Shown: positions 55,194 through 64,000, counted from the stretch's first letter. The stretch is DNA of 64,000 nucleotides from Noviherbaspirillum sp. UKPF54 (GCF_007874125.1 NZ_CP040128.1:3472001-3536000); one strand, 5' to 3'. The notes: generated by a model not told the origin, from the letters alone. Numbers and translations are program-made.

Positions 55194-55985
55194 TCAGGGC
55201 TGTCGGCGCTTGCGCATCGCGCCCAAGCCGGCCAGACCCAGGCTCATGAGCGCCAGCGTGCCGGGCAGGGGCACCCTGCCCGACGGCGGCAATACGGCGC
55301 CGAAGCCGTCGAGATAGGCATAGCCGGTATGGCCGCTCCACTCGCAATCCGCCGCCAGCAGCGACAGCGTGAAGTCATGGCCGGAAAGCGCGGCGTCGAT
55401 CGTGAGCTGCTCGATCTGCCACAGCGGCGTGTAGAACAGGTCGCCGGACGACGAGAAGCGGCTGTCCACGCCGCCCCCGGTCAGGCCCGCGTCATAGTCG
55501 CGGCTGATGAGCACGGTGTCGGTGGTATCGTCGCGCAGAACGACCTTGAACAACGCCGATTCGCTTTCGTCGTGGCCGCCGTTTTCAAGCACGGCCTTCC
55601 AGGCAAAGAAGATGCTGCCGTCGGTATAGTTCTGCACATGCTGGCTGATGGCCGAGGCATAGCCGCCGGAGCGGGTATCCTCGATACGATACGAATAATT
55701 GCCGCTGTAGACCGTGCTGCCCAGGAGCGATCCGAGAACGGGATCGACGCTGCCGGCGCCGATGATCGCCGAGCGGGTCGAATCTCCCGTGTACAACGAA
55801 CCGCCCGGCAAGGCATTGTCGGGGTTGAGCGAGGTGTTGGATATGCCGCCGCGATCGGCGCCGCCGGTCACCCAGCCGTTCGTATTGCCATCCTCGAAGC
55901 CGCCGTTGATGAAAGGCGCCGCCATGGCGCTGCCCGACAGGGCCAGCGCCAATGCGCCCAAGCCCAGTAACGTTGCACTCTTCAT
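55194..55985 (-). CDS. PEP-CTERM sorting domain protein
   Basis: 263 residues. Signal peptide ending ASA/MAAP (about 23), FINGGFEDGNTNGWVTGG carbohydrate-binding-like N-terminal domain, and a C-terminal anchor VPLPGTLALMSLGLAGLGAMRKRRQ, the PEP-CTERM tripartite signal: motif, helix, basic tail. Such proteins are exported and processed by exosortase, usually linked to exopolysaccharide. No exosortase gene is here. GAGGTATC precedes the ATG. Confidence 0.9.
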   Translation of the reverse strand: MKSATLLGLGALALALSGSAMAAPFINGGFEDGNTNGWVTGGADRGGISNTSLNPDNALPGGSLYTGDSTRSAIIGAGSVDPVLGSLLGSTVYSGNYSYRIEDTRSGGYASAISQHVQNYTDGSIFFAWKAVLENGGHDESESALFKVVLRDDTTDTVLISRDYDAGLTGGGVDSRFSSSGDLFYTPLWQIEQLTIDAALSGHDFTLSLLAADCEWSGHTGYAYLDGFGAVLPPSGRVPLPGTLALMSLGLAGLGAMRKRRQP

Positions 55986-56300
55986 TGATACCTCGTCTCT
56001 TGTTTTGATGATGTTTGCTGCCAATACATGCACCGCAGTTACATCAAAGCATTTTGAGTGCCAGCATCTTTCATTTTTGGTAACTATTTGAATGCAAACA
56101 ATATTTTGCGAGCCATCAATCGTTGTCTTAAAGAAACTGTAAAAGTTTCCGACACTGCACATCTTTGGCAAAACGCCAAAGAGAAACGCATGGCCTTGCA
56201 CCATGCCCAGGCGAGGGAAAGGGAGTCGCGGAAAAGATGACGCCGGCTGTGAGCCGGCCCGGATGAGCGGGCCGCCAGGCGCTTGAACGCGTGTCCGGCG
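55986..56300. other. Intergenic region
   Basis: 315 bp, AT-rich near 56050-56110, with no supported gene. It holds the promoter area of the PEP-CTERM gene and the 3' end of the PilT-like gene. Confidence 0.4.
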
Positions 56301-57443
56301 CTACGCGGTCTGGCCGAATATCTCCGCGAACTTCAGCCGGTCCGTGGTCGCCCGGCGCGCGTCGTCAAAGCTCACTTTCTTTGCCCGCAGCAGCGCCGCG
56401 AGCTCATCGTTCATCGTGTGGCAGCCGGACTGCGCATCCTTGCCCAGCTTTTCCAGCAGCGGCCGAATGGCGCCGATGTTGCGGGTCTCGATCAGGTGCG
56501 CGACGTCGGGATTGACCGTCAGGCACTCGCTCGCCAGGTGATAGGCATTATCCTTTTGCGAAGGCAGCAGCGCCTGGCAAATGACGCCGCGCAGGCAGTT
56601 CGACAATGCCTGTGCCTGCGCGTCCGAATTGCCCAAAAGGCGCAGCAGCTTTTGCAGGCCGAGCTCGGTGGAGCGCGCGTGCAGCGTGGCGAACACCAGC
56701 GGCCCGGATTCGGCCAGCGCCAGCGTTTCCTGCGCCGTTTCGGCGTCGCGGATCTCGCCGATCAGGATCACGTCGGGCCGCTCGCGCAAGGCGTCGAGCG
56801 CGCCCAGGTAATAGCTTTCCACGTCGCCGTCGATGCCGACCTCGCGCTGCGTGACGATGCACTTGCGCTGCGGGATGAGCGTCTCCACCGGATCTTCGAT
56901 GGTGATGATGTGGCCGGAGCGGCTCTTGTTGATCTGGTCCAGCAGCGACGCGATGGTGGTCGACTTGCCCTGGCAGGTGTCGCCGATCAAGAGCACCAGG
57001 CCATTGTCGAGCCGGGCGAAATCCTGCGCGCAGGGGCGCAGGCCGATCCTGTCGAGCGCGATCGGTTCGGTGGGAAAGCGGCGGATCACGCAGCCCAGGC
57101 GCTTGTTGCCCTGGAATGAAAAGCAGTTGGCGCGGATGCGCGCGCTGTGCAAGTCCTTGGAACGGTCGAACGCGCGGTCCCGGATCTTGTCGGCCCAGTC
57201 GGGCTCGATCACATCGAAGAACTCTTCCAGTTCCTCGCGCGTGATCGGCGTGTCCGACACCGCCACCAGGCGCTTCGGCTGGCGCAGCATGATCGGGCTG
57301 TTCTGGTGGATGATGATGTCGGAAAAGACGGTGCTGGAATTGAGCAGGTGGACGATTTGCTCGATCAGCGTGCCGGTGACCGGCAAGCCGCCGGCTTCGA
57401 GGAATGTCAGCGTTTCAATCTGGGAATACTTGTCATGTTCCAT
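56301..57443 (-). CDS. PilT/PilU-like secretion ATPase
   Basis: 380 residues. N-terminal domain (SSTVFSDIIIHQNSPIMLRQPKRL), Walker A GDTCQGKST (about 154-162; GPTGSGKST in typical PilT), Asp box (ITIEDPVE), Walker B VILIGEIRD and His box FATLHARST are all present, so it is likely an active hexameric retraction-type ATPase. There are no pilus genes next to it, so it is an orphan; possible roles are twitching or an alternative secretion apparatus. Confidence 0.87.
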   Translation of the reverse strand: MEHDKYSQIETLTFLEAGGLPVTGTLIEQIVHLLNSSTVFSDIIIHQNSPIMLRQPKRLVAVSDTPITREELEEFFDVIEPDWADKIRDRAFDRSKDLHSARIRANCFSFQGNKRLGCVIRRFPTEPIALDRIGLRPCAQDFARLDNGLVLLIGDTCQGKSTTIASLLDQINKSRSGHIITIEDPVETLIPQRKCIVTQREVGIDGDVESYYLGALDALRERPDVILIGEIRDAETAQETLALAESGPLVFATLHARSTELGLQKLLRLLGNSDAQAQALSNCLRGVICQALLPSQKDNAYHLASECLTVNPDVAHLIETRNIGAIRPLLEKLGKDAQSGCHTMNDELAALLRAKKVSFDDARRATTDRLKFAEIFGQTA

Positions 57444-57662
57444 CTGCCTGCCCCTTGCGTCCCGGTAAAGTTGCTCTAAGAGTTGTTTTAAGGAAATATT
57501 TTAACAATGTACCGGAGATCACCGACAAACCAATCGTGTAAATTAAGCGGATATTTCCATGTAATTAGCGTTTTCTTGTTGTTCCGGAAATCGTTTTGAT
57601 GTGCAACATTTTTGCCGGCAAGCAGTCCAAGCGACGCAACAAGGTATGAAGCAGAGCACGAC

Positions 57663-58235
57663 ATGAAAAAACGACATCGCCATTTCTTCGCCATTGCGCT
57701 CTTGTTCAGCGCTCTTCAGGCCATGGCCGCGACCGCGCCGGACGACGACATTACCGTCGATGTGCGCAAAAGCGGCGACCGGGTGCTGGTCGACGTGAGC
57801 ATGTCGGTGCAGGCGCCGCCGCGCGACGCCTGGGATGTGCTCACCGACTACGACCACATGGCGCAGTTCTTCCCCAATCTCGTCTCCAGCAAGATCGTCG
57901 AGAGAAGCGGCGGCCGCGTGCGCGTCGAACAGAAGGGCAACGTCTCGTATGGGCCTCTGACGTTCCCGTTCGAATCGGTGCGCGACATCGAGCTCACGCA
58001 AGACAGCGAAATCCGCTCGCATGCCGTGGCCGGCACCTTGAAGGCCGGCGACGCGACCACCCGGCTGGTGGCGGACAGCGGCGGCACGCGCATCCTCTAT
58101 CACAGCGAATCGGTGCCGGCGGTCTGGGTGCCGCCGGCGATCGGCCCGCAAGTCATCGCCAGCCAGACGCGCGCGCAGTTCGAGAGCCTGCGCAACGAAA
58201 TCCTGAAGCGAAGGAACGGCGGGAAGAACTCCTGA
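57663..58235 (+). CDS. START/SRPBCC-like secreted protein
   Basis: 190 residues. Signal peptide (MKKRHRHFFAIALLFSALQAMAA), then a polyketide-cyclase/SRPBCC fold: VDVSMSVQAPPRDAWDVLTDYDHMAQFFPNLVSSKIV, VEQKGNVSYGPLTFPFESVRDIEL. The family usually binds hydrophobic ligands; periplasmic location makes a lipid-carrier role possible. Its 3' end overlaps an opposing AraC remnant. Confidence 0.85.
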   Translation: MKKRHRHFFAIALLFSALQAMAATAPDDDITVDVRKSGDRVLVDVSMSVQAPPRDAWDVLTDYDHMAQFFPNLVSSKIVERSGGRVRVEQKGNVSYGPLTFPFESVRDIELTQDSEIRSHAVAGTLKAGDATTRLVADSGGTRILYHSESVPAVWVPPAIGPQVIASQTRAQFESLRNEILKRRNGGKNS

Positions 58236-58398
58236 CGCGCCGGTACTGGCTGGGGGCCTTGCCGGCCCACCGGCGGAAGCTGCGGGTGAACGCACTCTGT
58301 TCGGTATAACCGAGCAGCATGGCGATGTCGAACATGCTCAGGCGCGCATGCTCCACGTAACCCCGAGCCATATCCTTGATCAAGGTATGCGGTTCCAT
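58236..58398 (-). pseudogene. AraC family regulator, C-terminal fragment
   Basis: About 54 codons reading MEPHTLIKDMARGYVEHARLSMF...LGYTEQSAFTRSF...WAGKAPSQYRR: the second HTH of an AraC regulator with its conserved LGYTEQSAFTR and P-S-x-Y-R end. The N-terminal two thirds are missing and the frame runs through into the opposing gene without its own stop. Relic. Confidence 0.7.
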
Positions 58399-58480
58399 TT
58401 CCTTGTCAGGTAAAACGGATGGAATTTGGCTACAGTGACTGTCTCGATAAAACAAAAATCGCCGGGCAAGAGGAGACAAG

Positions 58481-60172
58481 ATGCAAGAGGCAGACTTCAT
58501 CGTCGTGGGCGCGGGTGCGGCCGGCTGCGCGCTGGCCGGGCGGCTGACTGAGGATCCGAATGTCAGCGTATGCCTGCTCGAAGCCGGCAAGCGCGACGAC
58601 AGCTGGCGCATCCAGGTGCCGCTGGGCTTCGCCTTCACGGTGCCGACCAGGGCGTTCAACTGGGCCTTCGAAACCGTGCCGCAGCCGGGGCTCAACGGCC
58701 GGCGCGGCTATCAGCCGCGCGGCAAGACGCTCGGCGGCAGTTCCTCGATCAACGCGATGATGTATGTGCGCGGCCATCGCCGCGACTACGATCACTGGGC
58801 CGCGCTCGGCAATGCAGGCTGGTCATACGACGAAGTGCTGCCGTATTTCCGCAAATCGGAAAACAACGCGGACCTGCGCACCGACTATCACGGCAATGAC
58901 GGGCCGCTGCATGTCTCGTATCTGCGCTCGCCGTCGCCGTTTTTCCAGCTCTGCATCGACGCTGCCGTGCAGGCGGGGTTCCGGCATACGCACGACTTCA
59001 ACGGCGCGCAGCAGGAAGGCATCGGCTACACCCAGGTGATGCAAAAGAATGGCGAACGCTGCAGCGCAGCCAAGGCGTTCATCACGCCCAATCTGTCGCG
59101 CCGCAACCTGCGGGTGGAGACGAATGCCTGCACCACGCGCATCCTGTTCGAGGGCAGGCGCGCGGTGGGCGTGGAATACCGCCAGGGCGGGAAAACGCAT
59201 ACGATCCGGGCGCGCAGGGAAGTGGTCGTGTGTGCCGGCGCGTTCCAGTCGCCGCAGTTGCTGATGCTGTCCGGCATAGGCGATAGCGAGGAACTGCGCC
59301 GGCACGGCATCCCCGTGCTGCATCACCTGCCCGGCGTGGGGCGCAACCTGCAGGACCATCTCGACATCAACCTCAATTACCGGGCCAGCCACCCCGACCT
59401 GATCGCAACGGGGCCCGCCACCGGCGCGGCGCTACTGAAGGGCATCCTGCCCTATCGCCGCGAGCGGCGCGGCATCTGGACCAGCAATTTCGCCGAGGTG
59501 AACGGCTTTCTGAAAAGCGCGCCGGAGCTGCCGGCACCGGACCTGCAGATCGAGATTTCGCGCGGCATCACCAACGACCACGGCCGCAAGAAAGTGATGG
59601 TGCGCGGCTTTTGCGTGATCGTCACGGTGCTGCGCCCCAGGAGCATCGGCAGGGTCGGGCTGGCCAGCGCCAATCCCGCCGACGCGCCGCTGATCGATCC
59701 GAACTTTCTCGGGCATCCGGACGACCTGGAATTGTTCGTCAAGGGCATCAAGATCGCCCGCCAGATCATTGCCTCGCCCCTGCTGGACCGCTATCGCGGC
59801 GCGGAACGCTATACCGGGCACGCCAGGACGGACGACGAGCTGCGCGACATCGTGCGCGAGCGCGCCGACACCAACTATCACCCGGTCGGCAGCTGCAAGA
59901 TGGGCATCGACGAGATGGCGGTCGTCGACCCGCAGCTGCGCGTGCGCGGCATTGCGGGCCTGCGCGTGGTCGATGCCTCCATCATGCCGACTCTCGTCGG
60001 CGGCAACACCTGCGCGCCCAGCATCATGATCGGCGAAAAGGGAGCGCAGTTGATCAAGGACCAGTACCAGGGATCGGCGGCGCCGGACCGGATGAGAATT
60101 TTTGCCGAGCCGCAAGCCGCTGCGCTTACGGATAATGCACCGGCCTGCCCGGCAGGTCGGGCAAGGGAATGA
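58481..60172 (+). CDS. GMC-family FAD alcohol dehydrogenase/oxidase
   Basis: 563 residues. FAD-binding GAGAAGCALAGRLTEDP (about 9), GKTLGGSSSINAMMYVRGHRRDYDHW (GMC signature 1), GAFQSPQLLMLSGIG (signature 2) and NYHPVGSCKMG with the catalytic His at about 466, followed by GGNTCAPSIMIGEKGA. Matches choline dehydrogenase/AlkJ-type alcohol dehydrogenases. Natural substrate unknown. AGGAGACAAG precedes the ATG. The 3' end overlaps the pirin gene by 47 bp, tail to tail. Confidence 0.92.
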   Translation: MQEADFIVVGAGAAGCALAGRLTEDPNVSVCLLEAGKRDDSWRIQVPLGFAFTVPTRAFNWAFETVPQPGLNGRRGYQPRGKTLGGSSSINAMMYVRGHRRDYDHWAALGNAGWSYDEVLPYFRKSENNADLRTDYHGNDGPLHVSYLRSPSPFFQLCIDAAVQAGFRHTHDFNGAQQEGIGYTQVMQKNGERCSAAKAFITPNLSRRNLRVETNACTTRILFEGRRAVGVEYRQGGKTHTIRARREVVVCAGAFQSPQLLMLSGIGDSEELRRHGIPVLHHLPGVGRNLQDHLDINLNYRASHPDLIATGPATGAALLKGILPYRRERRGIWTSNFAEVNGFLKSAPELPAPDLQIEISRGITNDHGRKKVMVRGFCVIVTVLRPRSIGRVGLASANPADAPLIDPNFLGHPDDLELFVKGIKIARQIIASPLLDRYRGAERYTGHARTDDELRDIVRERADTNYHPVGSCKMGIDEMAVVDPQLRVRGIAGLRVVDASIMPTLVGGNTCAPSIMIGEKGAQLIKDQYQGSAAPDRMRIFAEPQAAALTDNAPACPAGRARE

Positions 60173-61043
60173 ATTCGCTCTCGCCCGGCACCATCGCGAA
60201 GCGCTGCTGCCGCCAGTCGTCCTTGGCCTGCTCGATGCGGTCGGGCGAGCTCGACACGAAATTCCAGGTAAGGTAGCGCGGCCCGTCCATCGGCTCGCCG
60301 CCCACCAGCACCACGCGCGCGGCTGTGCCGCCGGCTGCCTGCAAGGCGATGCCGGCGCCGGGCTTGAGCACCAGCAGGCGGCCCGCGTCGAACACGCCAT
60401 CGGCGCCGCAAGCGACCTGTCCTTGCGCCACGTACACCGCCTGCTCGTCGTATTCGGGCGGCAACGCCACCGTCGCACCGGGCTGCAGCGTGATATCGGC
60501 GAACACCATGTCCGACAGCGCCGGCACCGGCGAGCGGCGCCCGAAATAGCTGCCGGCGACGATGCGCGCGGCCACGCCCTCGCCCGCTTCCAGCGGCAAT
60601 TGCTCCGCCCCGACATGGACGAAGTCCGGATCGGTTTCTTCCTGCGCGCGCGGCAGCGCCACCCAGCACTGCAGTCCGAACAAGGATGATTCGTGCTGGC
60701 GCATCTGCGGCGCGGTGCGTTCCGAATGCACGATGCCGCGCCCGGCCGTCATCCAGTTCACTTCGCCGGGTCGTATCGGCTGCACGCTGCCCAGGCTGTC
60801 GCGGTGCAGGATTTCGCCGTCGAACAGATAGGTCAGCGTGGCCAGCCCGATGTGCGGATGCGGGCGCACGTCCAGGCCGCTGCCCGCCGTGAAGACGTGC
60901 GGCCCCATCTGGTCGAGGAAAACGAAGGGCCCGACCATGCGGCGCTCGACGCTGGGCAAGGCGCGCCGCACTTCGAAGCCGTCGCCCAGGTCGCGCGTGC
61001 GCGGCACGACGAGCACGTCGAGGGCGCTGTCCGGCTGGTTCAC
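60126..61043 (-). CDS. Pirin family protein (bicupin)
   Basis: 305 residues. N-terminal cupin with FVFLDQMGPH, DVRPHPHIGLATLTYLFDGEI and GIVHSERT provides the three His and one Glu metal ligands of pirin; C-terminal cupin is degenerate. Some homologues are quercetin dioxygenases or redox sensors. Starts 3 bp after the WrbA stop, forming an operon with it. Confidence 0.93.
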   Translation of the reverse strand: MNQPDSALDVLVVPRTRDLGDGFEVRRALPSVERRMVGPFVFLDQMGPHVFTAGSGLDVRPHPHIGLATLTYLFDGEILHRDSLGSVQPIRPGEVNWMTAGRGIVHSERTAPQMRQHESSLFGLQCWVALPRAQEETDPDFVHVGAEQLPLEAGEGVAARIVAGSYFGRRSPVPALSDMVFADITLQPGATVALPPEYDEQAVYVAQGQVACGADGVFDAGRLLVLKPGAGIALQAAGGTAARVVLVGGEPMDGPRYLTWNFVSSSPDRIEQAKDDWRQQRFAMVPGESEFIPLPDLPGRPVHYP

Positions 61044-61046
61044 GGC

Positions 61047-61673
61047 CTAGCGCGACGCCATCGCCAGTTTCTTGGCGATCTGCGTGACATGGCGGCCCTG
61101 GAAACGCGCGATCGCCAGCTCGTTCTCGCTCGGCTGGCGCGAGCCGTCGCCGCCGGTGATGGTGGTGGCGCCGTAAGGCGTGCCGCCGCTGAGTGCATCC
61201 ATGTTGAGCAGGCGCTGTTCGGAATATGGCGCGCCGACGACGATCATGCCCTGGTGCAGCAGCGTGGTATGAAAACTGGTGATCGTGGTTTCCTGCCCGC
61301 CATGCTGGCTGGCGGTGCTGGTAAAGACGCTGCCGACCTTGCCGATCAGGCTGCCGTTCATCCACAAGGAGCCGGTCTGGTCGAGGAAATTGCGCATTTG
61401 CGCCGCCATGTTGCCAAATCGCGTAGGCGTGCCGAAGATGATGGCGTCGGCCTCCATCAGCTGTTCCGGCTTGATGAAAGGCACCTGCGCGAAGGCCGCG
61501 CGCGCCGCTTTCGCTCCGCTCTTTTCCAGCACGTCGTCCGGCACGAGTTCCGGCACCTGGTATAGCTGCACGTCGACATCGCTCACTTCCCGGGCGCCGG
61601 CCGCCACCGCCTCCGCCATCTTGTAAATATGACCGTACATGCTGTAGAACACCACTTGCACTTTGGTTGCCAT
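61047..61673 (-). CDS. wrbA: NAD(P)H:quinone oxidoreductase WrbA (copy 1)
   Basis: 208 residues. FMN-binding flavodoxin-like fold: [17 protein letters not shown] (phosphate loop), [21 protein letters not shown], and [24 protein letters not shown]. Two-electron quinone reduction is expected. CGGAGGGCAT is upstream. Operon with pirin, a pairing that fits quinone or aromatic stress. Confidence 0.94.
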   Translation of the reverse strand: MATKVQVVFYSMYGHIYKMAEAVAAGAREVSDVDVQLYQVPELVPDDVLEKSGAKAARAAFAQVPFIKPEQLMEADAIIFGTPTRFGNMAAQMRNFLDQTGSLWMNGSLIGKVGSVFTSTASQHGGQETTITSFHTTLLHQGMIVVGAPYSEQRLLNMDALSGGTPYGATTITGGDGSRQPSENELAIARFQGRHVTQIAKKLAMASR

Positions 61674-61981
61674 ATGCCCTCCGTTCGACACGCCTTGTAT
61701 GACATATGTATCAACATGCCGCAAAAGGTTCCTGCGCGCGAAAAATTCATCGATGGCTGACGCCGATTTTGCGGATCGGCTGGTACTGTTCCGGCGCCTG
61801 GTCAACGAGATACCGGCAGAGCGCAGCGCTTCGGTGAAGCTGCTCGCGATTGCCAAGTGGTAGCGCGGGCACATGCGTGCAAAAAAGAAAAACGGCTTTA
61901 CGCCGGTCGCGTAAAGCCGTTATCGGCAACGTATTGCATCTTGGCATACGCCGCAGCGGATACCGATGTGCCGTTCTGCCC
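61674..61981. other. Intergenic region with terminator
   Basis: 308 bp between the two wrbA genes; contains the terminator at 61877-61921. A short plus-strand frame is not supported. Confidence 0.5.
61877..61921 (-). terminator. Terminator after second wrbA
   Basis: AACGGCTTTACG / CGTAAAGCCGTT stem with a T-rich tail on the minus strand. The two wrbA genes are thus transcribed separately. Confidence 0.85.
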
Positions 61982-62581
61982 TTACCGGAACAGCTTGTTT
62001 GCCGTCTCGGCAATCAGCTTGCCCTGAAAACGCGCGCCGTCCAGTTCGTTCGCGCTGGGCGCGCGCTGTCCCTGTCCGCCGGCAATCGTCGTCGCGCCGT
62101 AAGGGCTGCCGCCGGCCACTTCATCCAGCGTCATCTGTCCCTGATAGCTGTAAGGCAAGCCGACAATCGTCATCCCGAAGTGAAGCAGATTGGTAATGAG
62201 CGAGAACAGCGTGACTTCCTGGCCGCCGTGCTGGGTCGCGGTGGACGTGAATGCGCCGCCGACCTTGCCGTTCAGCGCGCCGCGCGCCCACAGGCCGCCG
62301 GCCTGATCGAGGAAGCTGGCCATTTGCGACGGCATGCGGCCAAAGCGGGTCGGGCAGCCGACGATGATCGCGTCGTAGTTTTCGAGGTCGGCGACGCTGG
62401 CCAGCGGAGCGGCCTGCTCGAGCTTGAAGTGCGCCGACTTGGCAATGTCCTGCGGGACGGTTTCCGGGACGCGCTTGACGTCGACGGTGGCGCCGGTCGA
62501 GCGCGCGCCATCAGCCACGGCTTGCGCCATGGTTTCAATATGACCGTAAGTGGAATAGTAGAGGACGAGGACTTTCGCCAT
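61982..62581 (-). CDS. wrbA: NAD(P)H:quinone oxidoreductase WrbA (copy 2)
   Basis: 199 residues. Same layout as copy 1 ([62 protein letters not shown]), but the two proteins are clearly diverged, so this is an old duplication or separate acquisition rather than a recent tandem copy. Confidence 0.94.
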   Translation of the reverse strand: MAKVLVLYYSTYGHIETMAQAVADGARSTGATVDVKRVPETVPQDIAKSAHFKLEQAAPLASVADLENYDAIIVGCPTRFGRMPSQMASFLDQAGGLWARGALNGKVGGAFTSTATQHGGQEVTLFSLITNLLHFGMTIVGLPYSYQGQMTLDEVAGGSPYGATTIAGGQGQRAPSANELDGARFQGKLIAETANKLFR

Positions 62582-62684
62582 GAGGATCTCCCTGGTGGGT
62601 TAAATGGCCAGATATGCCAAAGGCATCTGGTTGAAGAAATACGGTATGTCGGTTGAAGCTCGCATGGTCGTGATCCGGTCAGCG

Positions 62685-63608
62685 CTACAGTTCGAGGATG
62701 TGCCCGGCCGCGATCCACGCCTCGATGCCGCCGGCCAGCGGGCGCACGCGCTTGTACCCCTTCTGCATCAATTGCTTGGCCACGACCGCGGCCGACGCTT
62801 CGTTCGGACAGGCGCAATACAGGATCACTTCCTGGTCCGGCGAAATATCGAGCGCGAAGGTATCGATGCCGTCGCCCGGAATCGCCACCGCGCCCGGAAT
62901 GCGGCCGGTTTGCTGCAGGTCCGCCGAGCGGACGTCGACGATGACCGGCGCGATGCCTTGCAGGCGCAGGCGCTCCAGCTCGTCGACCGAGATGCGCGCC
63001 ATGCGCAGGGAATGGAGAAAGCGCCGGCGCTGCCACCACTTGTTGGCGACGAAGGCGGCCAGGGCCAGGACCAGCAGAAACGCGCCCCATTTGCCCAGTT
63101 GTTCGAGCGTGGCCAGCAAGTCCTCGACGGTCGTGCTGAATAGCGAGCCGAGCAGGATGGCCGAGCCGGCCCAGAGGGCGGCGCCAAGGCAATCGAACAT
63201 AATGAAGACCGCCGGCCGCGTGTTGGTCGTCCCGGCCAGCGCGCTGGCAATCGAGGCGAAACCGGGAATGAACTTCGCCACCAGGAGCGAGGATGCGCCC
63301 CACCGGCGATAAATCGATTCCGTTTGCCGCACGCATGAATCGGGCGACAGGGAAATGCGGCAAAGCGCCGCCATCACTTTCCTGCCAAAGCGCTTGCCGG
63401 CCCGATACCAGACAAAATCCGCGACGAGCGCCGCCAGGACGGCGGTAGCCAGCAGCAGCGGCGCGGAATACTGCCCGCGATCGAACATCGCTCCGGTAAT
63501 AATCAAGGTCGGATAGGCGGGCAGCGGCGCACCGAGCTGCTCGACCAGCACATTGACGAACACGACGAGTACGCCGTACTGCTCGATCAGATGAAGAATG
63601 AGATGCAT
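62685..63608 (-). CDS. DedA/VTT membrane protein fused to rhodanese
   Basis: 307 residues. Membrane part (about 1-200) has the VTT features EQLGAPLPAYPTLIITGAMF and FIPGFASIASALAGTTN; after a short basic linker a rhodanese domain follows (VIVDVRSADLQQTGRIPGAVAIP), with the catalytic Cys in ILYCACPNEASA. DedA proteins move phospholipids or maintain proton-motive force; the rhodanese may serve sulfur transfer at the membrane. Position next to mlaC supports an envelope-lipid role. Confidence 0.9.
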   Translation of the reverse strand: MHLILHLIEQYGVLVVFVNVLVEQLGAPLPAYPTLIITGAMFDRGQYSAPLLLATAVLAALVADFVWYRAGKRFGRKVMAALCRISLSPDSCVRQTESIYRRWGASSLLVAKFIPGFASIASALAGTTNTRPAVFIMFDCLGAALWAGSAILLGSLFSTTVEDLLATLEQLGKWGAFLLVLALAAFVANKWWQRRRFLHSLRMARISVDELERLRLQGIAPVIVDVRSADLQQTGRIPGAVAIPGDGIDTFALDISPDQEVILYCACPNEASAAVVAKQLMQKGYKRVRPLAGGIEAWIAAGHILEL

Positions 63609-63640
63609 GGATGTGCCCGCCCTGGTCTCGCCTGTCCTTG

Positions 63641-64000
63641 CTAGCCGGCGTTCTTCTTCGCGCGCATGCTGCCGTCGGCAAGCTTGCGGTTTTTTTCCGC
63701 CAGTGTCCGAATCAAGCCATCGATCCCGCCGCGCGCCACTTCCGTGGCGAAGTTCCCCTTGTAGGTTTCGATCAGCCACGCGCCGAGGATGTTGACATCA
63801 TAGATCTTCCAGCCGTTTGCCGTGCGGATGAGCCGGTAGTTCATCGGTACCGGTTCGCTGCGTGGCTGCACGACTTGCGAGCGCACTTCCACCTCCGTGT
63901 CGGCGGGATCGGCGCGCAGCGGCTTGAACTCGATTTTCTGGTCCCTGACCTGGGAGAGCGCGCCCGAATAGGTATGCACGAGCAGGCTGCGGAATTCATT
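63641..64000 (-). CDS. mlaC: MlaC-like phospholipid-binding protein (5' partial)
   Basis: About 119 C-terminal residues are visible; the N-terminus is outside the window. NEFRSLLVHTYSGALSQ, PVPMNYRLIRTANGWKIYDVNILGAWLIETYKGNF and IDGLIRTLAEKNRKL are the MlaC/Ttg2D signature. MlaC shuttles phospholipids between outer-membrane MlaA and the inner-membrane MlaFEDB complex. It is followed by the DedA-rhodanese gene, 32 bp downstream on the same strand. Confidence 0.9.
   Translation of the reverse strand, partial: NEFRSLLVHTYSGALSQVRDQKIEFKPLRADPADTEVEVRSQVVQPRSEPVPMNYRLIRTANGWKIYDVNILGAWLIETYKGNFATEVARGGIDGLIRTLAEKNRKLADGSMRAKKNAG

Noticed and set aside
61663..61863. Plus-strand frame between the wrbA genes
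   Set aside because: No ribosome-binding site and no recognisable domain; crossed by neighbouring promoter sequence.

Overview
The window is about 64 kb of GC-rich chromosome from a betaproteobacterium, most likely Burkholderiales/Oxalobacteraceae. The signs are the codon bias, a PedF/PQQ alcohol-oxidation cluster, a PEP-CTERM protein, paired WrbA paralogues, a Cpx-like two-component system and many diguanylate cyclase/phosphodiesterase genes. I see no rRNA, tRNA or CRISPR array. Both ends cut genes: a PQQ dehydrogenase at the left and an MlaC-like gene at the right.

Layout. 1-3.8 kb: a minus-strand alcohol-oxidation cluster (cytochrome c-550 PedF, periplasmic solute-binding protein, DUF779 protein, PQQ alcohol dehydrogenase). 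It has two near-consensus sigma-54 promoters and a dehydrogenase carrying the extra Asp expected of lanthanide enzymes. 3.8-7.5 kb: acyl-CoA ligase, patatin-like phospholipase, RlpA-like protein. 7.5-11.9 kb: a chromosomal integron. It contains an intact intI preceded by a LexA box, an attI junction, two minus-strand cassettes, one textbook attC and one degenerate attC. Two further cassette-like genes, attC-like palindromes, two long REP-like palindromes and a remnant of a second integrase follow. 11.9-23.2 kb: housekeeping and accessory enzymes (DUF488, shikimate dehydrogenase-like, molybdopterin oxidoreductase, metallothionein, OsmC, 2,4-dienoyl-CoA reductase, hydroxypyruvate isomerase-like, YciI, GST), then a CarH-like MerR regulator. 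23.2-26.7 kb: DUF378 protein, fasciclin lipoprotein and an HD-GYP protein. 26.7-29.3 kb: an AT-richer island (DUF305 protein, truncated YciI-like gene, small cytochrome c) bracketed by inverted groups of a 12-13 bp repeat.

29.3-41.6 kb: HU protein, SDR, DUF3820, MFS and LysR genes. Two large divergent multidomain c-di-GMP genes follow, one split by a -1 frameshift at an A7 run, then a chemoreceptor. 41.6-46.3 kb: small conserved genes and a Cpx-like kinase/regulator pair with GTAAA-type boxes, a candidate CpxR-linked small RNA and a Ser-rich protein. 46.3-54 kb: a secreted alpha/beta hydrolase, thioredoxin, a translationally coupled VOC-EamA-DTW operon, an RquA-like methyltransferase and a nemRA-like pair. 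54-64 kb: a stand-alone CZB protein, thioesterase, PEP-CTERM protein, orphan PilT-like ATPase, START-like protein, AraC remnant, GMC oxidoreductase, pirin, two WrbA proteins, a DedA-rhodanese fusion and partial mlaC.

Systems view. The most coherent units are the sigma-54-driven periplasmic alcohol oxidation cluster, the SOS-linked integron, the B12-type MerR regulator whose operator-like palindrome recurs before the fasciclin gene, and the Cpx-like stress locus. Functions are inferred from motifs visible in the translations; no database search was run.
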